From contig CAYXAA010000024.1 in the NCBI GenBank assembly GCA_964462985.1, positions 1 through 64,000 of the forward strand: 64,000 bases of DNA. Reading direction: 5' to 3'. Positions 59,418 to 64,000 of this stretch are shown here, in pieces. Below the pieces are notes generated by a model, which was given only the letters and a program-made list of their open reading frames with translations, was not told the DNA's origin and did not search any database. A program made the position numbers and the translations under genes. The DNA is from CAYXAA01 sp964462985. GTDB lineage: Bacteria; Pseudomonadota; Alphaproteobacteria; Rhizobiales; Stappiaceae. The stretch's first letter is position 1, and every line of letters begins with the position of its first letter.

Positions 59418-59468
59418 CGGCAGTCCTCCGGTCGAGAGGTGGGATCCTCGTTGGCCTCGGCAAATTAT

Positions 59469-59511
59469 TCATGATAAATCACCCTCAGTCAAAGATTGAT
59501 CATTATAAATC
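59469..59511. promoter_or_regulatory. direct repeats in the divergent dpp/amidohydrolase control region
   Basis: TCATGATAAATC at 59469-59480 and TCATTATAAATC at 59500-59511, 11 of 12 bases identical and 31 bp apart (about three helical turns), in a markedly AT-rich 140-bp region between two divergent genes. Likely bound by the GntR protein encoded at the end of the dpp operon. Confidence 0.45.
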
Positions 59512-59557
59512 GCGCCCAAACCCAACGGCTGCCCGAGGGCAGGATGACGGAGGAACC

Positions 59558-60802
59558 GTGACAACTGCGGCCAATCGACTGACGATCAATCTCGACCGGC
59601 TGCGAGCCGATATCGACGAGGTCAATCGGATCGGTCAGATCGACGGCGTTCCGGGCATAAATCGCGTCAGCTTTTCCGATGCCGACATGGCGGGGCGGCG
59701 CTGGCTGATGGACCGGCTGTCCGAGGCGGGCCTGCGTGCCAGGATGGACCCCGTGGGCAATGTTCGCGGCCGGTGGGATGTCGGAAAAGGGCCCGCTGTT
59801 CTTGCCGGTTCGCATCTCGACACCGTGCCGCAGGGCGGCCGGTTCGATGGCACGCTCGGCGTTTGCGCCGCACTCGAGGCGGTGCGCAGTATGAAGGAAT
59901 CGGGGCTGGAGCCGCTCCGGCCGATCGAGGTCGTCTGCACGGCTGATGAGGAGGGGCGCTTTGGCGGAATGCTGGGCAGCCAGGCGATCTGCGGCGAGAT
60001 CGGGCCGCAGTGGATCGCCGCCGCCGTCGACGACACAGGCCAAAGCCTTGTCGGCGCGATGCGCGCTCAAGGACTCGATCCGGAGCACTTCGTTCCGGGC
60101 AATGCTATGGACGTCGCGGTCTTCCTGGAACTTCACATCGAGCAGGGCCCGGTGCTTCATCGATCCGGCGAGACGATCGGTCTCGTCGACGCCGTCTCCG
60201 GCGTGTTCAACTGGACAGTCACCCTTTGCGGCGAGGCGAACCATTCGGGCACGACGCCGATGGAGGGCCGCCGCGATGCCTTTCGCGGGCTTGCGGAATT
60301 CGGTGCCGCTATCTCCGATATCCTCGCGCGCGCCGGCGGCCCCGACAGCCGCTTGACGGTCGGCAAGGTGAGGCTGAGCCCGAATTTTCCGCACAGTGTG
60401 GCGGGTAAGGCGGAGTTTTCAATCGTCGGTCGCGATGGCGACGAGGCAGTGATGCGGTCGCTGGCGTCGGCCTGCCGAACCGAGATTGAACGGGCCGCAC
60501 ACGGCAATGACCTGGCTGTTGCAATCACTGAGCAGAGCTGGCTGGCGCCGACGCCGCTCGATCGCGGCGTTCGCAATCGGCTGGCGGCGATCGCAGAGGC
60601 GTCGGGAATGCGCGCGCGTGTCATGTCCTCGGGTGCTGGTCACGATGCCCAGACCTTCGCCCGTCATTGTCCCGTCGGCCTCATCTTCGTGCCTTCCATC
60701 GACGGGGTCAGTCACGCGCCGGCGGAGCGGACCGAATGGGCCGACATCGAACAGGGAGCCAACCTACTGGCGCGGGCAATGGCATCCTTCGCGACCGAGT
60801 AG
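59558..60802 (+). CDS. M20 N-carbamoyl-amino-acid / allantoate amidohydrolase
   Basis: A 414-residue dinuclear metallohydrolase. Metal and catalytic motifs: VLAGSHLDTVPQGGRFDGTLGV (His and Asp), VVCTADEEGRFGGMLGSQAICG (Glu-Glu), AVFLELHIEQGPVL (His), dimerisation-domain GEANHSGTTPMEGRRDA, and the last ligand in SSGAGHDAQTFARHCPVGLIFVPSIDGVSHAPAE. The family holds N-carbamoyl-L-amino-acid hydrolases, allantoate and ureidoglycolate amidohydrolases; residues alone do not decide. GTG start six bases after GGAGG. Divergent from the peptide transporter, which may import its substrate. Confidence 0.9.
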   Translation: MTTAANRLTINLDRLRADIDEVNRIGQIDGVPGINRVSFSDADMAGRRWLMDRLSEAGLRARMDPVGNVRGRWDVGKGPAVLAGSHLDTVPQGGRFDGTLGVCAALEAVRSMKESGLEPLRPIEVVCTADEEGRFGGMLGSQAICGEIGPQWIAAAVDDTGQSLVGAMRAQGLDPEHFVPGNAMDVAVFLELHIEQGPVLHRSGETIGLVDAVSGVFNWTVTLCGEANHSGTTPMEGRRDAFRGLAEFGAAISDILARAGGPDSRLTVGKVRLSPNFPHSVAGKAEFSIVGRDGDEAVMRSLASACRTEIERAAHGNDLAVAITEQSWLAPTPLDRGVRNRLAAIAEASGMRARVMSSGAGHDAQTFARHCPVGLIFVPSIDGVSHAPAERTEWADIEQGANLLARAMASFATE

Positions 60803-60835
60803 CTCGTGACGCCTCGGTGGAACGGGAGACTGCGA

Positions 60836-60894
60836 GGCGCGAGCGTGTCCGCATGGCAGCTGCGACGTCCGCCCTGAGCGCTCGCGCCTTTTTT
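60836..60894 (+). terminator. rho-independent terminator after the amidohydrolase
   Basis: A perfect 10-bp stem GGCGCGAGCG / CGCTCGCGCC with a 33-base loop (itself holding a small GCAGCTGC hairpin) followed by six T. It ends the amidohydrolase transcript 92 bp past its stop. Confidence 0.8.
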
Positions 60895-60977
60895 GCTACA
60901 CCCTTGTCGGACCTCGAAGGCCCAACTCGTCCTTGGATGACGTCAGCAAATGCCACGCCCACCAAGGAGGATTTTCG

Positions 60978-61841
60978 ATGGTCCGTTCCGGGTTAATTGC
61001 CGGTTTTCTGCTTGTCGCCGGCACCACGCTCGCTCTTTCCGAACCTGTCGGCGACCGCGTCGAGGTCAACGGCATGCAGATGTACTACGAGGTCTCGGGA
61101 GAAGGCGACCCGCTGATCGTGCTGCACGGCGCCTACATGAACATCCCGTCAATGGGCGCGATCATTCCAAGGCTGGCCGAGACCCACAAGGTCTACGCGC
61201 TAGAACTGCAGGGTCACGGCCGCACGACGGATATCGACCGGCCGATCACCTATCCGAACCTCGCGGATGATGTGGCGGCCTTCATGGACGCGGTGGACCT
61301 CGAGAAGGTGGACGTGGTCGGCTATTCGATGGGCGCCGCAGCAGGGTTGCAACTCGCCATCCGACATCCGGAGAAGGTGAACAAGCTCGTGGCTGCCTCC
61401 GTCTCCTATGATGCCGAGGGCTGGCAGCCGGAGTTCAAGGCGTTTATCCCGCAGATGACCGTCGACATGTTTTTGAACATGCCGTTCGCCGAAGACTACC
61501 GCAAGCTTGCCGCTAACCCCGATGGATTCCCGGCTCTGGTCGAGAAGCTGATCGCGCTGGAACACGAGCCAATGGCTTGGAAGGAGGACGTCAAGGCCCT
61601 TTCGATCCCGGTGCTGATTATCGCAGGGGATGCCGATGTGACGACGTTGGAGCATACCGTGGAAATGTTCCGTCTGCTCGGCGGTGGCGTTATGGGCGAC
61701 ATGGGTAAGCCACTGCCGGCGTCCCGCCTCGCCATCCTTCCGGCGACGTCACACACCGCCGTCATCAATCAGGTCGACCTTCTGCTCGGATTCATCGAGC
61801 CGTTCCTGCGGGGCGAGACCCCGAAAGGCATGTTCGAATAG
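60978..61841 (+). CDS. exported alpha/beta-hydrolase
   Basis: A 287-residue protein with a signal peptide (SGLIAGFLLVAGTTLALS). Hydrolase core: MYYEVSGEGDPLIVLHGAYMN (oxyanion HG), VYALELQGHGRT, VVGYSMGAAAGLQLAI with nucleophile Ser117, PVLIIAGDADVTTLEHT (acid), LPATSHTAVI (His). The triad is complete; the substrate is unknown. Strong ribosome site AAGGAGG. It follows the amidohydrolase but has a terminator between, so it is probably a separate unit. Confidence 0.88.
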   Translation: MVRSGLIAGFLLVAGTTLALSEPVGDRVEVNGMQMYYEVSGEGDPLIVLHGAYMNIPSMGAIIPRLAETHKVYALELQGHGRTTDIDRPITYPNLADDVAAFMDAVDLEKVDVVGYSMGAAAGLQLAIRHPEKVNKLVAASVSYDAEGWQPEFKAFIPQMTVDMFLNMPFAEDYRKLAANPDGFPALVEKLIALEHEPMAWKEDVKALSIPVLIIAGDADVTTLEHTVEMFRLLGGGVMGDMGKPLPASRLAILPATSHTAVINQVDLLLGFIEPFLRGETPKGMFE

Positions 61842-61889
61842 TTCACGCCTTGCCTTCGTGGGGCAGCTGCCGGGCCGGATTCGGTCCGT

Positions 61890-62309
61890 CTATTGCCCGC
61901 CTGTTGCGGGGAAGGCTGATACGTCCATCCACGCCGGCTCGAAGATGTGACCGTCCGGATCCTCGAAGGTGCGAAGATACATGAACCCCATGTCCTGAGG
62001 CTCGCGGATGTCGGCCTTGCCCCCCGCAGCGGCCGCGGCCTCGGTGATCGCGTCGACCTCTTCGCGGCTGTCACGGGAAAGAGCGATCAGCATGCCGACA
62101 GCCTCGCGGGCATGGGCGGTCGGCCGCGGCACGAATGTGCTGAAGTAGTCACGGCTCAACAACTGAAAGGTGATGGTATCCGACCAGACCATCGAAGCGG
62201 CATTTTCGTCGCTGAACTGGTCGTTCTTCCTACAGCCAATCGCTTCGTAAAAGCGAACTGACGCGGCAAGATCCTGCACCGGCAGGTTGAGGAAAATCAT
62301 CTTGGGCAT
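61890..62309 (-). CDS. VOC (glyoxalase-like) family protein
   Basis: A 139-residue single-domain VOC protein: MIFLNLPVQDLAASVRFYEAIGCRKNDQFSDENAASMVWSDTITFQLLSRDYFSTF and a second half ending in MYLRTFEDPDGHIFEPAWMD, the usual terminal metal-ligand motif (E in FEPAWMD). These proteins are often annotated as lactoylglutathione-lyase-like; no substrate can be inferred. It follows the cupin gene by 33 bp on the same strand and is likely under the MarR protein. Confidence 0.88.
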   Translation of the reverse strand: MPKMIFLNLPVQDLAASVRFYEAIGCRKNDQFSDENAASMVWSDTITFQLLSRDYFSTFVPRPTAHAREAVGMLIALSRDSREEVDAITEAAAAAGGKADIREPQDMGFMYLRTFEDPDGHIFEPAWMDVSAFPATGGQ

Positions 62310-62342
62310 TGCGGCTCTCCCTCGGGGATGGGTCAGGACACT

Positions 62343-62678
62343 TCACAGGTTCTGCTGCAGGATGGTGTCGTTCGGGCGGATGCAGACCAATTCGAGCCGG
62401 TCTTTGCCGACATTTTCGAAGCGGTGCGGCACATTGGCGGCGGCAACGACGATGTCTCCCGGATAGCCTCGCGTCGTGTCGTCGCCCACGGTGAACTCGG
62501 CCTCACCCTTTCGGACAATCCACGTCTCCGAATAGGGATGCACATGCAGGCCGGAGCCGCGACCCGGCTCGGTATTGACAAGGAAGACCGAAACTGGACC
62601 GCCAAGTTCCCGCCCCTCGAACCGAACCGTTCGGCCCGGCCTGGGCACCGACGCGTGACTACGAAGAATTCTGAGCAT
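62343..62678 (-). CDS. small cupin protein
   Basis: A 111-residue cupin-2 protein with both metal motifs: GSGLHVHPYSETWIVRKGEAEFTVGDDTTRGYPGDIVVAAANVPHRFENVGKDRLELVCI, i.e. G-x5-H-x-H-x4-E-x6-G and G-D-x4-A-x-x-P-H-x-F-x-N. A dioxygenase, isomerase or sensor role is possible. Start at MLRILRSHA, preceded by GGAGG. The leader, shared with the divergent MarR gene, has three operator copies. Confidence 0.88.
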   Translation of the reverse strand: MLRILRSHASVPRPGRTVRFEGRELGGPVSVFLVNTEPGRGSGLHVHPYSETWIVRKGEAEFTVGDDTTRGYPGDIVVAAANVPHRFENVGKDRLELVCIRPNDTILQQNL

Positions 62679-62704
62679 TTGAGAACCTCCTCGCCAGCAT
62701 GAGC

Positions 62705-62771
62705 TATCTTCACGAGAAGATATATCCCCGAAATATCTTCTTGTCAAGATAATTGTCTTCTCGCCAAGATA
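62705..62771. promoter_or_regulatory. three copies of an 18-bp operator between the cupin and MarR genes
   Basis: TATCTTCACGAGAAGATA at 62705-62722, TATCTTCTTGTCAAGATA at 62734-62751 and TGTCTTCTCGCCAAGATA at 62754-62771. Each is an inverted repeat with TATCTT/AAGATA arms and a six-base centre; the first is palindromic over eight bases per side. They fill the divergent promoter region and are the probable sites of the adjacent MarR protein. Confidence 0.8.
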
Positions 62772-62832
62772 GCTTGGTCGCAGGTTCCAAAGCATGTATG
62801 TGTGACAGGCGGCTTCAGGCTCCGGGGCAGGA

Positions 62833-63393
62833 ATGGCAGGCGGAAGGGACATCGTCGGAAAATCCGAGGACGGCGATCATGTCGATCGGCTGCGCCGGCA
62901 GTGGGCGCGCGAGTTGCCGGACCTCGATACGGAGCCGATGGCCGTCCTGGGGCGGGCTTTTCGGCTGTCGAACCTGGTTCGCGGCAGTATCGAGGCGACA
63001 TTCGCGGCGTTCGGGCTGGACCGCGGCGAGTTCGACGTGATCGCCACGCTGCGTCGCGCCGGATCGCCATACCGGTTGACGCCGACGGCGATCTATTCGA
63101 CGCTGATGATCTCCTCGGGCGGACTGACACATAGGCTGGACCGGCTGGAAAAGGCGGGGCTCATTCGGCGTGAAAAGTCGCCACACGACGGGCGAAGCGT
63201 GCTGGTGGCACTGACCGAAACCGGTGTCGAACGCGCCGAACAGGCCTTCCGTCAGGACATGGCGAATGAGGCCAAGTTTCTCAGCGCCCTCGATGTGGAA
63301 GAGCGTGCGATGTTGGCGAGGTTGCTGCGAAAGCTGATCCTCGGCATCGAAAGCGGCGCGGCGCAAAGCGCCGAAAACAGTCCGCAACCATGA
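62833..63393 (+). CDS. MarR-family transcriptional regulator
   Basis: A 186-residue MarR protein. The winged helix is SNLVRGSIEATFAAFGLDRGEFDVIATLRRAGSPYRLTPTAIYSTLMISSGGLTHRLDRLEKAGLIRREKSPHDGRSVLVALTETGVERAEQAF, with the recognition helix at SSGGLTHRLDRLEKAGLI and the DGR wing. Divergent from the cupin-VOC pair and 62 bp from three operator copies, so it very likely represses both itself and that pair until a ligand (often a phenolic or oxidant) is bound. Confidence 0.93.
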   Translation: MAGGRDIVGKSEDGDHVDRLRRQWARELPDLDTEPMAVLGRAFRLSNLVRGSIEATFAAFGLDRGEFDVIATLRRAGSPYRLTPTAIYSTLMISSGGLTHRLDRLEKAGLIRREKSPHDGRSVLVALTETGVERAEQAFRQDMANEAKFLSALDVEERAMLARLLRKLILGIESGAAQSAENSPQP

Positions 63394-63479
63394 TGCGCCC
63401 TTCGTGGCGGGGTACGGTTCGCACGCTCGCTGCGGATTCACCGGCTTGACAACGGGATCGCCCTTGTCCCACGTTTGAG

Positions 63480-63595
63480 GCTCACCCGGGGAGTCCCGAC
63501 AAGGGGCTGAGAGTCTGCTCGCGTGTGCGGTCAGCGCACCACGCAGCGCAGTTACCCGTGAACCTGATCCAGTTCATGCTGGCGTAGGGACGGTG
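63480..63595 (+). promoter_or_regulatory. TPP riboswitch (thi box)
   Basis: The conserved aptamer core is plain: GGGGAGTCCC, GGGGCTGAGAG, then ACCCGTGAACCTGATCCAG and TTCATGCTGGCGTAGGGA. These are the pyrimidine-sensor and pyrophosphate-sensor arms of the THI element. It precedes thiO on the same strand and would lower thiamine-gene expression when TPP is plentiful. Confidence 0.96.
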
Positions 63596-63597
63596 CG

Positions 63598-63705
63598 CTT
63601 CGAGATCACCGATCTCATCACGGAACCAGATCGTTCCGCACAGGCCTCGAAGCCCTTCCTCCTCTGGCCGGAAAACTGGGTCTCTGCTGCCTTCGAGCAA
63701 AGGAG
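63598..63705 (+). promoter_or_regulatory. expression platform with alternative pairings after the TPP aptamer
   Basis: CTTCGAG occurs at 63598-63604 beside the aptamer and again at 63691-63697 next to the ribosome site AAAGGAG. Its complement CTCGAAG lies between them at 63646-63652. The complement can pair with only one copy at a time, so aptamer folding could decide whether the ribosome site is masked. No T-rich terminator is seen, which points to control of translation. Confidence 0.55.
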
Positions 63706-63714
63706 ACTCACGCG

Positions 63715-63807
63715 ATGGCTGCGACTGCACCGGAATTGAGACATTTTCGCCACGTCTGGCGGGCCCTAATTGCAAATTGCGCGGCCGCCGGCGGGAAAAG
63801 GGGCTGA
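63715..63807 (+). CDS. 30-codon leader frame before thiO
   Basis: ATG nine bases after AAAGGAG opens a 30-residue frame (begins MAATAPELRHFRHVWRALIA) that stops four bases before the thiO ATG. It is the first frame behind the TPP riboswitch and has the best ribosome site in the region. No thiamine enzyme is recognised in it; thiC, which often leads such operons, is absent here. It may be a leader peptide coupling translation into thiO, or a remnant. Confidence 0.4.
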   Translation: MAATAPELRHFRHVWRALIANCAAAGGKRG

Positions 63808-63811
63808 GGCG

Positions 63812-64000
63812 ATGCACGTGCTGATCCGCGGGGCGGGCGTGGCCGGTCTTACGCTTGCCCGCGAACTGGTTCGCCAAGGCGTGAAAGTCACTGTGCTGGA
63901 TCGTCGGGCTGGGATCGCCGGCAACGCCTCCTGGTTCGCTGGCGGTATGCTGGCACCCTGGTGCGAGCGGGAGAGTGCCGAGGAGGCCGTTCTGACGGAG
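63812..64000 (+). CDS. thiO: glycine oxidase ThiO, 3' end cut by window edge
   Basis: The first 63 codons of an FAD-dependent D-amino-acid-oxidase-type protein: HVLIRGAGVAGLTLARELVRQGVKVTVLDRRAG is the GxGxxG dinucleotide motif, followed by GNASWFAGGMLAPWCERESAEEAV, the conserved ASxxAGGMLAPxxE block of ThiO. ThiO makes dehydroglycine for thiazole synthesis. Position behind a TPP riboswitch supports the call. Confidence 0.92.
   Translation, partial: MHVLIRGAGVAGLTLARELVRQGVKVTVLDRRAGIAGNASWFAGGMLAPWCERESAEEAVLTE

Larger units (their letters stand above)
63394..63811. other. 418-bp leader region of the thiamine operon
   Basis: After the MarR stop there is about 80 bp without features, then the TPP riboswitch, its expression platform, the 30-codon leader frame and the thiO start, each listed on its own. 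Confidence 0.7.

Overview
The window looks like chromosomal DNA of a GC-rich alphaproteobacterium, most likely of the Hyphomicrobiales (rhizobial) line. This rests on gene content and order. The flagellar cluster carries motC, fliK/motD, motE, flaF, flbT and a CheL-type rod protein. The runs flgB-flgC-fliE-flgG-flgA-flgI-motE-flgH-fliL-fliP and flgE-flgK-flgL-flaF-flbT-flgD-fliQ-flhA-fliR follow the order known from rhizobia. An OlsB-type ornithine-lipid acyltransferase and a DUF1127 protein fit the same picture. The species cannot be named from the sequence alone.

Layout. 1-1905: the start of a succinate dehydrogenase operon read leftward (sdhC-sdhD-sdhA, with sdhA cut by the window edge) behind a 24-bp palindrome. 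2120-5840: an EI24/CysZ-like membrane protein, an orphan envelope protein, a DUF1127 protein, and an ArsR regulator with two small ferredoxin-fold genes (ABM and NIPSNAP). 6129-30338: a flagellar block of 30 genes, all on the minus strand, in three main units (flgB to fliP; fliF-fliH-motB-motC-fliK-SLT; flgE to a FliL-like gene) plus a single flagellin gene with its own terminator. 30488-41037: plus-strand housekeeping and signalling genes (PilZ, VOC, comM, hybrid histidine kinase, olsB, a peptidoglycan-binding protein, PBP1A), with one DUF1330 gene reversed. 41122-49800: a cobalamin cluster in which cobA-cobB converge on cbiX-cobH-cobL-cobI-cbiG/cobJ-cobM. The latter operon sits behind a candidate compact cobalamin riboswitch and an overlapping terminator. 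49996-52777: cupin, double-ACT protein, OmpA-type lipoprotein and an L,D-transpeptidase. 53058-61841: a Dpp/Opp-type peptide ABC transporter with a fused permease-ATPase and its GntR regulator, divergent from an M20 carbamoyl-amino-acid amidohydrolase, then an exported alpha/beta hydrolase. 61890-63393: VOC, cupin and MarR genes around three copies of an 18-bp operator. 63480-64000: a TPP riboswitch, a 30-codon leader frame, and the start of thiO.

How the parts work together. The flagellar block supplies export gate, rod, rings, hook, junction, filament and motor parts. FlaF and FlbT control flagellin after transcription, and MotB/MotC/MotE serve the motor. motA, flgF, fliG/M/N, fliI and flhB are not in the window. 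A 16-bp direct-repeat motif (CTTGC...TTGC, 11-bp spacing) recurs in front of flgE, fliF, the flagellin gene and flgB. It is the best candidate here for an undescribed regulatory element and would suit an OmpR-type flagellar regulator. The cobalamin genes (CbiX with Cys and His-rich metal motifs, and CbiG fused to CobJ) point to a cobalt-early route. The peptide transporter and the amidohydrolase share a control region and probably form one scavenging system.

No tRNA, rRNA, insertion sequence, prophage or CRISPR array was seen. Start codons were chosen by hand from Shine-Dalgarno (SD) sequences, overlaps and family lengths. All functional names come from recognition of sequence motifs; no database search was possible.
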